64,000 nt of DNA from Flavobacterium sp. CECT 9288 (lineage in GTDB: Bacteria > Bacteroidota > Bacteroidia > Flavobacteriales > Flavobacteriaceae): NCBI RefSeq assembly GCF_918731615.1, contig NZ_OU957226.1:620001-684000 (forward strand), given 5' to 3'. Below, in pieces: positions 1-8,680 of this stretch (position 1 is its first letter; each line of letters opens with the position of its first letter). Under the pieces are notes generated by a model, which saw only the letters and a list, made by a program, of their open reading frames with translations, did not search any database and was not told where the DNA came from. The position numbers and the translations under genes were made by a program.

Positions 1-1094
1 AAGTTAAACTCAAATCCTGATTCAAATTTCGATTTATAAATTTCCAAATATTCGTTAATGAAATCCATTTCTTCTTTTAAAGAAACAAAATCTTCTGTTT
101 GATTTTTTAGATAATACCTGTAAACATTTGATAAATTATGACCAAAAGCAACTGCTTTTTTAGGATCTAATTCTATTAATGAAATCATCACATTCATATT
201 GTTAAATAAAAAATGTGGATTTATTTGATTTTTTAGTTCGAGATATTCAGCTTCTCGCTTTGAATTTAATTTTTGTAGGTTCCAAATTTGTCTGTTTTTA
301 TTTTTTTTATCCAATCTGAAAAATAGTACAAAAATAATAAAAGCAGGAACAAATAATTGTATAGCATAAAATGAGCCAATAAATCCAGAGTAGAAGTTCA
401 TTGAATTTGGAAAACCCAAAAAAGCAATTGAGGGCAATGAAATTATAGAAGTTAAGAATATTATTAAGAGAAAATTACCTTTTACAACCTTCATTTTATT
501 TAATAAATAAATAGAGAAATGAGAAATTGTGGTAACAGATAATGAAAATCCAAACATTTTGAAGAATAATATTCCAAAGGCCTCTGTTATGGAATACAAA
601 TTTGAATAATCAAAAATGTAGAAGAATATCAGAAAAAAGGTCAGAAATAAAGTTAAACCCGAAATTAATTTTACGTAAAAAGTCTTACTTTCTTCAAAAA
701 TCAAATCGTTTCTTTTAAGCATTTTTTTATTGACTTCAAGAATGAAAATATAAAATAACAAAATCGAAATAGATAAAGACAAACGAAATATATGATAAAG
801 AAAATTAAATTTTATTGTTACATTAGAGAGATAAAAATAGTCAAAATATAGTTCCGAAATGGTAGTAAAAACAGTTAAACAAATTATTGCAGAAGTGACT
901 TTTTTGAAGAAACTACCTTTAATTTTTTCAAAAACATAAACACTGCTAAATGATATATTTAAAAAGAAAGTAGCTACAAAATAATTGATTCTCATATTGG
1001 ATAAATCCGATAGTGAGCCCCTAGATATAACAAATATAGAAATGATTAGTACTGGCAACAAACCAAGAAGTAAAAATTTTTGAAATGATTTCAT
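1..1094 (-). CDS. LytS/YehU-type sensor histidine kinase, partial (C-terminus off the window)
   Basis: Reading the minus strand from the ATG at 1094 gives an open frame that runs off the left edge, so only about 364 residues are visible. The first ~250 residues are strongly hydrophobic with several membrane segments. They are followed by a short coiled linker and the signature of the LytS-type histidine kinase domain (NQINPHFLFNNMN, about residues 285-297), where the His is the expected phosphorylation site. The ATP-binding domain is cut off. In this family the partner is normally a LytTR response regulator, which would lie left of the window. The signal sensed is unknown. The family assignment is confident and the exact role is not. 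Confidence 0.88.
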   Translation of the reverse strand, partial: MKSFQKFLLLGLLPVLIISIFVISRGSLSDLSNMRINYFVATFFLNISFSSVYVFEKIKGSFFKKVTSAIICLTVFTTISELYFDYFYLSNVTIKFNFLYHIFRLSLSISILLFYIFILEVNKKMLKRNDLIFEESKTFYVKLISGLTLFLTFFLIFFYIFDYSNLYSITEAFGILFFKMFGFSLSVTTISHFSIYLLNKMKVVKGNFLLIIFLTSIISLPSIAFLGFPNSMNFYSGFIGSFYAIQLFVPAFIIFVLFFRLDKKNKNRQIWNLQKLNSKREAEYLELKNQINPHFLFNNMNVMISLIELDPKKAVAFGHNLSNVYRYYLKNQTEDFVSLKEEMDFINEYLEIYKSKFESGFEFN

Positions 1095-1407
1095 ATTGAT
1101 ATTATTTTAAATTCATTTCAAAAATCATACTTTAAAGGATCAATTAAAAATTAAAATTTGTGAACGGTTAGTATTTTCTTGTGAATGGTAATTTTACTGC
1201 AAAATATCCAAACTTCCTTTCCGGCTCCTTGAATTCTTACTTTTTAGCACAAAATGTTATTATAACTAGTTGCTGAGAGAATGTCTGTGACTTCGCACGC
1301 TGAAATTTGAAGTCCCATCTCACCATATTCATTTCTCAAATATATTAAAATAATCTTACAAATTGTGTTTTAAAAAAACGACTTTGTAAATATTATCTGT
1401 CTCAAAT

Positions 1408-1475
1408 AGCCCCGATAGCAGCGAAAATCCTTTGCGGTGGCGGCAGCCAAAAGCAAAGATTATAGCGTATAGCGG
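1408..1475. repeat. Intergenic imperfect-hairpin repeat, copy 1
   Basis: The left arm (1408-1436) and right arm (1451-1475) are imperfectly complementary: the left ends in CTTTGC and the right begins GCAAAG, and the outer parts CCCCGATAGCAGCG and GCGTATAGCGGGA also pair. The core GATAGCAGCGAAAATCCTTT recurs with one change at 28518-28537. Similar elements are, from memory, scattered through Flavobacterium intergenic regions and may correspond to the Flavo-1 RNA motif; that link is not verified. Confidence 0.65.
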
Positions 1476-1510
1476 GAGTATACGCCTGCTGAAAATGGCT
1501 AATCTGCTCC

Positions 1511-1558
1511 CAAAAAAAAACCTGCAAGTCCCGATACTTCGGGGTCGCTTGCAGGTTT
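1511..1558 (-). terminator. Intrinsic terminator of htpG
   Basis: An 11-base perfect stem (1518-1528 with 1548-1558, AAACCTGCAAG) is followed on the minus strand by a run of T (A at 1512-1520). It lies 35 bases past the htpG stop. The loop itself contains a small GC-rich inverted repeat (cccgatacttcgggg). Confidence 0.9.
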
Positions 1559-1592
1559 ACTCTAAAAATCTTACGATCTAAAAATATAATAT

Positions 1593-3479
1593 TTATTTAA
1601 TCAGCTCGAAACTTCTTTTTACAAATGCGGTTAAGGCTTCGCCTTTTAGCAAGTTTTGAGATAGTTTGGCTAAGTCTAGCGCTTGTTTTACTAGGCTTTC
1701 TTGAGCGTCTTTGTCTTTGTTGTTTAGGATGCTGCTGGCCAATTCAGAGTTTGTGTTTACTACTAAATTGTACATTTCTGGCATGTTGCCCATCCCGAAC
1801 ATTCCGCCGCCACCGGTTTGGCTCATTTCTTTCATACGGCGCATGAATTCTGGCTGTGTGATGATAAATGGTGCTGAGTTGCTGTCTAGTGCCTCTAGTT
1901 GTACGCTGTACGTTTGTTTTGGTACAATAGTTTCTAGAACGGTTTTTAGGCTGGTTTGTTCTTCATCTGAAAGTTTTGAAATGGTAGTTTCGTCTTTCTT
2001 GATCAAGTTGTCAATATGGTCCGAGTCTACACGTACAAAAGTCAGGTTGCTGTTGTCGCCTTCAATTTTCTGGATTAAGTGCGAGATAATTGGAGAGTCT
2101 AGCAACAATACTTCGTATCCTTTGTCTTTGGCTGTAGCAATGTAAGAGTGCTGCGCATCTTTGTTTCCTGCGTACAAGATCACTAGTTTGCCATCTTTAT
2201 CGGTTTGTGTGGCAGCTAGTTTTTCTTTTAATTCTTCTAGCGTGTGGAATTTGCCATCTACGGTTGGGTAAAGTACAAAGGCTCCTGCTTTTTCGTAAAA
2301 CTTGTCTTCGGATAACATTCCGTATTCCAAAACAATTTTAATGTCGTTCCATTTTTGCTCAAAATCTTCACGGTTTTCTGTGAACAATGATTTTAATTTA
2401 TCGGCAACTTTGCGCGTGATGTAATTAGAGATTTTTTTAACGGCAGCATCAGCTTGCAATCCTGAACGAGATACGTTCAACGGAATGTCTGGCGAGTCTA
2501 CCACACCTTTTAACATCATTAAAAATTCAGGTACAATTCCTTCTACGTTATCGGTAACATAAACTTGGTTTTGGTACAACTGAATTTTGTCTTTTTGGAT
2601 TTGCAAATCAGATCCTAGTTTTGGGAAATACAAAATACCAGTTAAGTTGAACGGATAATCTACATTTAAATGAATGTGGAATAACGGTTCGTCAAACTGC
2701 ATTGGGTACAACTCGTGGTAGAAGGTTTTGTAATCTTCAGCAGCCAATTCTGTTGGTTGTTTAGTCCAAGCTGGATTTGGGTTGTTGATGATGTTGTCTA
2801 CAGTGATGGTTTCGGCAACGGCATCTTCTGGAGCGTCTTCTGCCTTCGGCAATGTTTGTGTTTTGGTTCCAAATTTAATTGGAATAGGCATGAATTTGTT
2901 GTACTTGTTCAACAAATCTTTGATTTTGGCGTCTTCTAAAAATTCTACAGAATCTTCAGCAACGTGCAAAATAATTTCAGTACCGCGTGTAGTTTTATCA
3001 GCTGGTTCTAATGTGAATTCTGGGCTACCATCACAAGTCCAGTGTGCAGCAGGCTCATCTTTGAATGATTTAGTAATGATTTCTACTTTCTCGGCTACCA
3101 TAAAAGCAGAGTAAAAACCAAGACCAAAATGTCCGATAATTCCAGAATCTTTAGCGGAGTCTTTGTACTTGTCTAAGAACTCTTCGGCTCCTGAGAAAGC
3201 AACTTGATTGATGTATTTTTCAACCTCATCAGCAGTCATTCCTAAACCTTGATCGATGATGTGGATTTTCTTTCCTTCTTTGTCAATTTTTACCTCGATC
3301 ATTGGGTTGCCATATTCTACTTTGGCTTCGCCAATGCTGATCAGATGCTTTAATTTTAAAGTGGCATCGGTACCGTTCGAAATCAATTCTCTCAAGAAAA
3401 TTTCGTGGTCGCTGTATAAAAATTTCTTGATTAAGGGAAAGATGTTTTCTACTGAAACATTAATTTTACCTGTTGTCAT
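1593..3479 (-). CDS. htpG: Molecular chaperone HtpG (Hsp90)
   Basis: ATP-dependent cytosolic chaperone of the Hsp90 family, 628 residues, the usual bacterial length. The N-terminal GHKL ATPase domain shows ELISN (31-35) with the catalytic Glu31 and Mg-binding Asn35, IDQGLGM (75-81), and the lid/glycine segment GHFGLG (116-121). Middle and C-terminal dimerisation domains follow, ending after a glycine-rich GGGG segment. It stands alone, divergent from the lipoprotein gene at 3661 and followed by a strong terminator. A 13-base perfect palindrome (3502-3514) lies in the likely 5' leader and could be a control site; no CIRCE element is seen. Confidence 0.98.
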   Translation of the reverse strand: MTTGKINVSVENIFPLIKKFLYSDHEIFLRELISNGTDATLKLKHLISIGEAKVEYGNPMIEVKIDKEGKKIHIIDQGLGMTADEVEKYINQVAFSGAEEFLDKYKDSAKDSGIIGHFGLGFYSAFMVAEKVEIITKSFKDEPAAHWTCDGSPEFTLEPADKTTRGTEIILHVAEDSVEFLEDAKIKDLLNKYNKFMPIPIKFGTKTQTLPKAEDAPEDAVAETITVDNIINNPNPAWTKQPTELAAEDYKTFYHELYPMQFDEPLFHIHLNVDYPFNLTGILYFPKLGSDLQIQKDKIQLYQNQVYVTDNVEGIVPEFLMMLKGVVDSPDIPLNVSRSGLQADAAVKKISNYITRKVADKLKSLFTENREDFEQKWNDIKIVLEYGMLSEDKFYEKAGAFVLYPTVDGKFHTLEELKEKLAATQTDKDGKLVILYAGNKDAQHSYIATAKDKGYEVLLLDSPIISHLIQKIEGDNSNLTFVRVDSDHIDNLIKKDETTISKLSDEEQTSLKTVLETIVPKQTYSVQLEALDSNSAPFIITQPEFMRRMKEMSQTGGGGMFGMGNMPEMYNLVVNTNSELASSILNNKDKDAQESLVKQALDLAKLSQNLLKGEALTAFVKRSFELIK

Positions 3480-3501
3480 ATTTTTTAAATTTTAAAATTA
3501 A

Positions 3502-3514
3502 ATTGGTTACCAAT
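3502..3514. promoter_or_regulatory. Perfect palindrome in the htpG leader
   Basis: ATTGGTTACCAAT is a 6-1-6 perfect inverted repeat 23 bases before the htpG start. A near -7 box (TCTATTTG on the minus strand, 3530-3523) would place it just after the transcription start, a position suited to a repressor site. A further half-site (ACCAATTG) lies at 3533-3540. Function is inferred only. Confidence 0.35.
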
Positions 3515-3622
3515 CAAGCTTTCAAATAGAATACCAATTGTAAAAAGGGTGACAAAATGGCGTAAGCGTTAATTATGATACAAAATGTTAAAATTGTGAA
3601 ACATAATTTCAAAAATGCGTAG

Positions 3623-3630
3623 TACCTTTG
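3623..3630 (+). promoter_or_regulatory. -7 promoter box of the lipoprotein pair
   Basis: TACCTTTG matches the Bacteroidota -7 consensus TAnnTTTG. A TTG at 3594-3596 is a loose -33 candidate. The start codon at 3661 follows about 30 bases later. Confidence 0.65.
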
Positions 3631-3660
3631 TGTAAGTATTAATTCATTAAATGTATCAAA

Positions 3661-4137
3661 ATGAAAAAAATTATTTTAGTGTGCGCCTTAGCCGTTTTGA
3701 TGTTTGCTTGTAAGTCAACATCAGCTACGAGTACCAAAACAGATAGAAAATCTCAAGTAGCCATAAAAGGAGACTGGGTTATTAGTGCAGTAACATATCC
3801 AGGATCTCAATATGTGAAAGTAAATAGTTTTCAATTAGCAGACTCAGAGTGTTTTGTAGGAAGTACTTGGAAATTTGTGTCAAACAATAACAAAGGAACT
3901 ATGGCTTTGACAAAAGCAAATTGCGTTGCATTTAGTTCACCAATTACTTGGTTTGTAAACGATCAAGGTCAGTTTGTTTTAAAAGTTTTAGACGCTGGGG
4001 AAAAAGCAAGAAAAGTGAGAGATGGTTATATTTTAGGTCTTGCTAATCAAACGGAAACTTCGTTTCAACTAGTAGATAAAATAGATGTAGCAGGAAAAAT
4101 GACTGATGTAATATATCAGTTTCAAAAAACTAACTAA
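3661..4137 (+). CDS. Lipocalin-like lipoprotein
   Basis: Small secreted lipoprotein of 158 residues. The N-terminus is a lipoprotein signal peptide with lipobox ending at Cys17 (LMFAC). The mature part begins with a polar Ser/Thr linker and then carries a motif pattern (GDWVISAV..., SxWKF..., QFQ) resembling the lipocalin-like beta-barrel domain common in Bacteroidota lipoproteins. No ligand can be deduced. It is followed 13 bases later by the OmpA-family lipoprotein gene, with a terminator only after the second gene, so the two are probably co-transcribed. The fold assignment rests on recalled family resemblance. Confidence 0.75.
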   Translation: MKKIILVCALAVLMFACKSTSATSTKTDRKSQVAIKGDWVISAVTYPGSQYVKVNSFQLADSECFVGSTWKFVSNNNKGTMALTKANCVAFSSPITWFVNDQGQFVLKVLDAGEKARKVRDGYILGLANQTETSFQLVDKIDVAGKMTDVIYQFQKTN

Positions 4138-4150
4138 AAAATAAGATAAC

Positions 4151-4846
4151 ATGAAAAAGATTTCAGTAGTTGCTATAGCAACAATAATGGTTTTAGGTTC
4201 TATTTTTACAAGCTGTGAGGCTGTAAAAAACACAAACAAAACTCAAAGAGGAGCAGGAATAGGTGCTGTTGCAGGTGCTGTTCTAGGTGGAGTTCTAGGT
4301 AACAATTTAGGAAAAGGTGGTAATGGTGCTATGGGTGCTGTACTAGGAGGAGTTATTGGTGGTGTTGCAGGTGGCGCTATTGGTAATAAAATGGACAAGC
4401 AAGCACGTCAAATTGATGCTGTTCTTCCAGGTGCTGAAGTAGTACGTGTAGGAGAAGGAATTAAATTGGTTTTGAATGAAAATGCAGTGCGTTTTGATAC
4501 GAACAAATCTACATTGACTGCTGCTGCAAAAGCTAATCTAGATAAATTAGTTCCTGTTTTTGGAGAATATCCAGATACTAATATTACTATCTACGGATAC
4601 ACTGATAGTACAGGTCCAGCGGATTACAACTTGAAACTTTCAGGCGATAGAGCTGCATCTGTGCGTAATTACTTGTCAAGCAAAGGAGTTTCTGCAGCTA
4701 GATTTAAAGTAACAGGTATGGGTATTGCTGATCCTATTGCTTCTAATGAAACTAATGAAGGTAGAAGCCAAAACCGTCGTGTAGAGTTTGCTATTACGGC
4801 TAACGAAAAAATGATCAAAGATGCTGAAGCTGAAGTGAAAAAATAA
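4151..4846 (+). CDS. OmpA-family lipoprotein with glycine-zipper segment
   Basis: Outer-membrane lipoprotein of 231 residues that should tether the envelope to peptidoglycan. A signal peptide ends at Cys22 (FTSC). Residues about 34-83 form two Gly/Ala-rich zipper hairpins (repeated GAVLGGV), which usually insert in or associate with membrane. Residues about 108-220 are an OmpA-like peptidoglycan-binding domain with RFDTNKSTL, GYTDSTG and the terminal NRRVEFAI motif. It lies 13 bases after the lipocalin-like gene and is followed by a clear terminator. It is shorter than a porin-type OmpA because it lacks the beta-barrel. Confidence 0.9.
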   Translation: MKKISVVAIATIMVLGSIFTSCEAVKNTNKTQRGAGIGAVAGAVLGGVLGNNLGKGGNGAMGAVLGGVIGGVAGGAIGNKMDKQARQIDAVLPGAEVVRVGEGIKLVLNENAVRFDTNKSTLTAAAKANLDKLVPVFGEYPDTNITIYGYTDSTGPADYNLKLSGDRAASVRNYLSSKGVSAARFKVTGMGIADPIASNETNEGRSQNRRVEFAITANEKMIKDAEAEVKK

Positions 4847-4870
4847 GCTTAAAATACGTTAAAAACTAGA

Positions 4871-4899
4871 GCTGTTTCTTTTTAGAAGCAGCTTTTTTT
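4871..4899 (+). terminator. Terminator of the lipoprotein pair
   Basis: A 9-base stem, GCTGTTTCT (4871-4879) with AGAAGCAGC (4884-4892) including one G-T pair, is followed by a T run. Confidence 0.85.
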
Positions 4900-4924
4900 G
4901 TGCTTAAAATTGATTTAAAGATTG

Positions 4925-4932
4925 TAAATTTG
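4925..4932 (+). promoter_or_regulatory. -7 promoter box of the ABC ATPase gene
   Basis: TAAATTTG fits TAnnTTTG, with TTTG at 4897-4900 as a possible -33 element. Transcription would begin near 4939, so the leader before the ATG is very short. Confidence 0.6.
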
Positions 4933-4946
4933 CACTTTAATTTTTG

Positions 4947-5897
4947 ATGATGCTAGAAATAAAAAATATACACTTTTCTTATAGTGACAAGCCTGTAATA
5001 ACTGACATTAACTTTACGATTGAGAAAGGGCAAAACATTGCTATTATTGGGGAAAGTGGTTGCGGAAAAAGTACCTTACTCAAACTGATTTATGGTTTAC
5101 TGGATCTCAATAGTGGGTCAATTAGTTACAACGAAAAACCAATACTGGGTCCCAAATACAACTTGATTCCGGGCGTTGATTATATTAAATACCTGGCTCA
5201 AGATTTTGATTTAATGCCGTATACCACCGTTGAGGAAAATGTGGGTAAGTTTTTGTCGAGCGCTTTTTTACCTTTAAAAAAACTCCGAATTCAAGAGTTA
5301 CTCGAAATGGTGGAGATGACGGAGTTTGCCAAAGTAAAAGCCAAAGATTTAAGTGGTGGACAGCAACAAAGGGTAGCCTTAGCCAAAGCTTTGGCATTAG
5401 AGCCAGAAATTTTATTGCTAGACGAGCCCTTCAGCCATATTGATAATTTTAGAAAAAATGCTTTAAGACGCAACTTGTTTGCCTATTTAAAGAAAAAAGG
5501 AATTACTTGCATCATAGCCACACATGATAGTGTGGATTCCTTATCTTTTGCAGATGAAACTATTGTGTTGCAGCAAGGACAAGTAGTGATCAAAGGTGCT
5601 TCAAGAGCTTTGTATGAACTTCCAGCAAATAAATATGTAGCGTCTCTATTTGGTGAAGTCAATGAGTTTATGCTTTCACAAATTATAGATATTGACCCGG
5701 CTGATGACGAATATTTATTGTTGTATCCGCACCAATTAAAAGTAGTAGACAATGCAAAAATGACAGCGGTTGTAAAGCAATGTTATTTTAGAGGCGGTCA
5801 TTTTTTAGTTAAAGCTGCTTTTGATAGAAGAGCTATTTTCTTTGAGCATGACACGGAATTAAACTTTAATCAAGAAGTCAACTTGATGTTAGCGTAA
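4947..5897 (+). CDS. ABC transporter ATP-binding protein (orphan)
   Basis: Cytosolic ATPase subunit of an ABC importer-like system, about 316 residues. Counting from the second ATG, it shows Walker A GESGCGKST (34-42), signature LSGGQ (134-138), Walker B ILLLDEP (154-160) and the H-loop His192. A C-terminal ~90-residue extension resembles the regulatory/TOBE region of the PotA/FbpC type. The reading frame can start at a TTG at 4944, but two in-frame ATGs at 4947 and 4950 are more likely. No permease or binding protein gene lies nearby, so the transported substrate is unknown. Confidence 0.88.
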   Translation: MMLEIKNIHFSYSDKPVITDINFTIEKGQNIAIIGESGCGKSTLLKLIYGLLDLNSGSISYNEKPILGPKYNLIPGVDYIKYLAQDFDLMPYTTVEENVGKFLSSAFLPLKKLRIQELLEMVEMTEFAKVKAKDLSGGQQQRVALAKALALEPEILLLDEPFSHIDNFRKNALRRNLFAYLKKKGITCIIATHDSVDSLSFADETIVLQQGQVVIKGASRALYELPANKYVASLFGEVNEFMLSQIIDIDPADDEYLLLYPHQLKVVDNAKMTAVVKQCYFRGGHFLVKAAFDRRAIFFEHDTELNFNQEVNLMLA

Positions 5898-5930
5898 AGC
5901 TAAATTTTTTTCCTTTTGATATAAAAAAAC

Positions 5931-5965
5931 AATCCCCGAAACCAGATTTGATTTCGGGGATTTTT
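5931..5965. terminator. Bidirectional terminator
   Basis: AATCCCCGAAA (5931-5941) pairs with TTTCGGGGATT (5952-5962), with A-rich and T-rich flanks, so it can serve both the ABC gene and the convergent peptidase gene. Confidence 0.88.
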
Positions 5966-5997
5966 GTGTTTAAAAACTTCGCTTCATCAAGCTGCGT

Positions 5998-8409
5998 TTA
6001 GTTTTTCAAATGTTTTTCTAAAAACTGATCTTGTTCCCACAACAAGTGCAAAATATTTTCTTTGGCTGCATAACCATGACTTTCTTTTGGTAAAATCACC
6101 ATTCGTGCTGGAGCTCCAAGTCCCTTCAGTGCTTGAAAGTAGCGTTCTGTTTGCAAGGTAAACGTTCCCGGATTGTTATCAGCTTCACCGTGCACCAATA
6201 ACATAGGTGTTTTCATTTTGCCAGCATTCATAAAAGGCGACATCGCTGTGTATACTTCTGGACTTTCCCAGTAATTGCGTTGCTCACTTTGAAAACCAAA
6301 AGGAGTTAATGTTCTATTGTAAGCGCCACTACGTGCAATTCCACATGCAAAAAGATTAGAATGTGTTAGTAAATTAGCTGTCATAAAGGCGCCGTAAGAG
6401 TGTCCGCCCACAGCTACTTTTTTGCGGTTAATGTATCCTAAAGCATCAACTGCATTAATAGCAGCCTCAGCATTATCAACAAGTTGTGTGATAAAATTAT
6501 CATTTGGCTCCGTAGTTCCTTCACCAATGATTGGGAAAGCAGCATCATCCAGCACCACATAACCTTTGGTTACCCAGTATACAAACGAACCGTAATTTGG
6601 AAATGTGAATTCATTTGGGTTTTGCGTACTTTGTCCCGCTGAATTTTTGTCTTTGTACTCTGCTGGATACGCCCAAATTAACAATGGCATTTTTTCTTTT
6701 TTAACTTTGTCATATCCTACAGGTAAATATAAGGTTCCAGATAATTGAACTCCATCTTTACGAGTGTATTTAATCACTTCTTTATTAACGTTTTTAATAC
6801 TTTCAAAAGGATTTTGGAAAGTAGTGATAGGTGTTAGTTTATTTTTTTGCTTGATGTTTCTCAAGTAATAGTTTGGATATTCGTTTTTAGACTGAATTTG
6901 GACCAAAACCGTACCTTCTTTTAAGTTTTCAATTTCAAGAATATCTTCTTTTTTGTCCGTGTACGATGAGGTGTATAGTCTCTTAGTTTGCAATGTTTTT
7001 AAATCCATTTCACTAATAAAAGGGAATTGTCCATTTTTTGTAAAACCAGCACCTATTAAAAAAGTTTTGTTGTTTTCTATAGCCAGTACATATCTGTTGA
7101 ATTCGTTTTTGCGCGTTTCAAAATTTCCAGGATCTGAATACACATCTTGCGAATTTCGGTCAAAAATTACTTTAGGTGCTTGTTCAGGAGCTGCAGGATT
7201 GATGAGGTACGTTTTTGTGTTTCTCGTATCATACCATTCATCCATCAGTACCGCAACATTTTCAGTACCCCACATGATGCCGCTAAAACGTTGCGGTGTT
7301 TTTACAAGCGTATTTGCAGGAGTGGTAAAAGGTGCGTTCCACAGCAGGACTTCATCTCTAAAATCAACTTTGTTCGCTGGGTCACCACCATCAAGTGCTT
7401 CTACATAAACTAATGTAGCAGGTTTATCTGCTCTCCAGCTCATGTTTCGTTTTCCTTTGCGTACGGCCATAAAACCTTTCGGGATAATTTCAGTCAACGG
7501 AACTTCGTTTACTGTTTTTACCTCATTTCCGTCCTTGTCAAACACCACTGATTTACTTGGAAAACGACTTAACGGAACAATATATGAAAATGGTTTTTGA
7601 ATGGTAGTAAGCATCAAGTAATTGCCATCAGGCGAAAAGCTTTCTCCGGCGTACATAGCTGCTTTTTTGAACAAAGTTGCCGTTCCATCTAAACTAACTT
7701 TGTACAACTCAGAGGTCATGATGTTCTCAAAATTGATCTCATCATTGGCGTTTTTCAACATGTCAGGATAGGTTCTGTTTTGAGATTTAGATCCATCAGC
7801 ATTAGAAATAATGGGTCCTGTAGGTAAATCTTTTTTAGAATCTAGTAAGGCTGCTCTATTTTTAGGGAGCATTTTTACAAGAAGTGTATTGTTATCTTTC
7901 ATCCATACAAACGGACTTCCAATATTAGCGTTTAAGTTTGCCTCGGTTACTTTTTTGGCTGTAGCCAATGCCACGTCGATAGTCCATAACTCAACACCGG
8001 TTGCGGCAGTATGCGTAAATGCAATTTTTGAATCATTAGGTGACCAAGAAATATTACTGATACGTGGGTTTTGAGGAAGACCAGCAACTTGTACTTCATT
8101 TTGATCCTTTACTTTTCTAATTTTTAAGTTGTTCACATAGGTAACCGTACTTGAAATGTTTGTAGTAGGATTGATGCGCAAACCTCCTAGTCTAAGTTCG
8201 TCTTGATTCAAATCGTCAAGCGACTTGTAGGTGTTTCGATAAGATAATAAAAGGTATTCTTTTTTAGTATCCATTGACACAGATGGAGCTCTTTCATAAT
8301 CAGCAAGAGTCAAGATAGATGGAGAAGGTTTTTGGTAGGTTAAATTTTCCTGTGCAAAAGTCTGTAAACTCATACCAAGGAAAAGAAGTAAGGACATTCT
8401 TAATTTCAT
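5998..8409 (-). CDS. S9 family serine peptidase (prolyl oligopeptidase / glutamyl endopeptidase type)
   Basis: Secreted or periplasmic serine peptidase of 803 residues. An N-terminal signal peptide (residues about 1-19, ending TFAQ) is followed by a long beta-propeller-like region and a C-terminal alpha/beta-hydrolase domain. The catalytic triad is visible as Ser671 in GGHSYGAFM, Asp744 in HGEADNN and His778 in KESHGYA. The overall arrangement, including the conserved WRAD and DEVLLW segments, resembles the glutamyl endopeptidase-like branch of S9 rather than dipeptidyl peptidase IV. It is transcribed alone and shares a terminator with the convergent ABC gene. Substrate specificity is inferred from memory of homologues. 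Confidence 0.92.
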   Translation of the reverse strand: MKLRMSLLLFLGMSLQTFAQENLTYQKPSPSILTLADYERAPSVSMDTKKEYLLLSYRNTYKSLDDLNQDELRLGGLRINPTTNISSTVTYVNNLKIRKVKDQNEVQVAGLPQNPRISNISWSPNDSKIAFTHTAATGVELWTIDVALATAKKVTEANLNANIGSPFVWMKDNNTLLVKMLPKNRAALLDSKKDLPTGPIISNADGSKSQNRTYPDMLKNANDEINFENIMTSELYKVSLDGTATLFKKAAMYAGESFSPDGNYLMLTTIQKPFSYIVPLSRFPSKSVVFDKDGNEVKTVNEVPLTEIIPKGFMAVRKGKRNMSWRADKPATLVYVEALDGGDPANKVDFRDEVLLWNAPFTTPANTLVKTPQRFSGIMWGTENVAVLMDEWYDTRNTKTYLINPAAPEQAPKVIFDRNSQDVYSDPGNFETRKNEFNRYVLAIENNKTFLIGAGFTKNGQFPFISEMDLKTLQTKRLYTSSYTDKKEDILEIENLKEGTVLVQIQSKNEYPNYYLRNIKQKNKLTPITTFQNPFESIKNVNKEVIKYTRKDGVQLSGTLYLPVGYDKVKKEKMPLLIWAYPAEYKDKNSAGQSTQNPNEFTFPNYGSFVYWVTKGYVVLDDAAFPIIGEGTTEPNDNFITQLVDNAEAAINAVDALGYINRKKVAVGGHSYGAFMTANLLTHSNLFACGIARSGAYNRTLTPFGFQSEQRNYWESPEVYTAMSPFMNAGKMKTPMLLVHGEADNNPGTFTLQTERYFQALKGLGAPARMVILPKESHGYAAKENILHLLWEQDQFLEKHLKN

Positions 8410-8643
8410 AATTTTAATGATTTTAAATTAGCTTGAATAGTATCTATTTTTAGTCTGCATGCTCGCTTTGTTGTTACATTTGTTTTTGTTAAACTTTACT
8501 ATCTCTTATTTTATTGTAAAAAAAGGTTTTCTAAGTTCAACGTACATCAAGGGAGTTGGTATTTTGCAATGGTTCAAAATGCTTAAAACTTGTAATTTGC
8601 TAAAAAAGTGGTATTTTAGCACCCTGAATTTTAGAGTTAGTTC

Positions 8644-8651
8644 TAAATTTG
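8644..8651 (+). promoter_or_regulatory. -7 promoter box of fabH
   Basis: TAAATTTG matches TAnnTTTG and lies 29 bases before the fabH ATG. No good -33 element is seen. Confidence 0.6.
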
Positions 8652-8680
8652 CAATCTGATTTTAATAAAACAACAATAAT

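Larger units (their letters stand above)
1095..1592. other. ~500-base intergenic stretch between the sensor kinase and htpG
   Basis: No open frame of useful length or recognisable RNA gene is seen between about 1095 and 1400. The right third holds a hairpin repeat (1408-1475) and the htpG terminator (1511-1558). The part at 1240-1330 is less AT-rich than its surroundings and might be a decayed gene remnant, but I could not identify it. Confidence 0.5.

Noticed and set aside
2782..3114. 110-codon plus-strand frame opposite htpG
   Set aside because: Shadow of htpG in another frame; no family features. Other antisense frames in the window (for example within the CorA, M48 and receptor genes) were rejected on the same grounds.
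8459..8659. 66-codon plus-strand open frame between the S9 peptidase and fabH
   Set aside because: It covers the fabH promoter box at 8644-8651, has no recognisable features and an AT-driven hydrophobic composition. Treated as chance.
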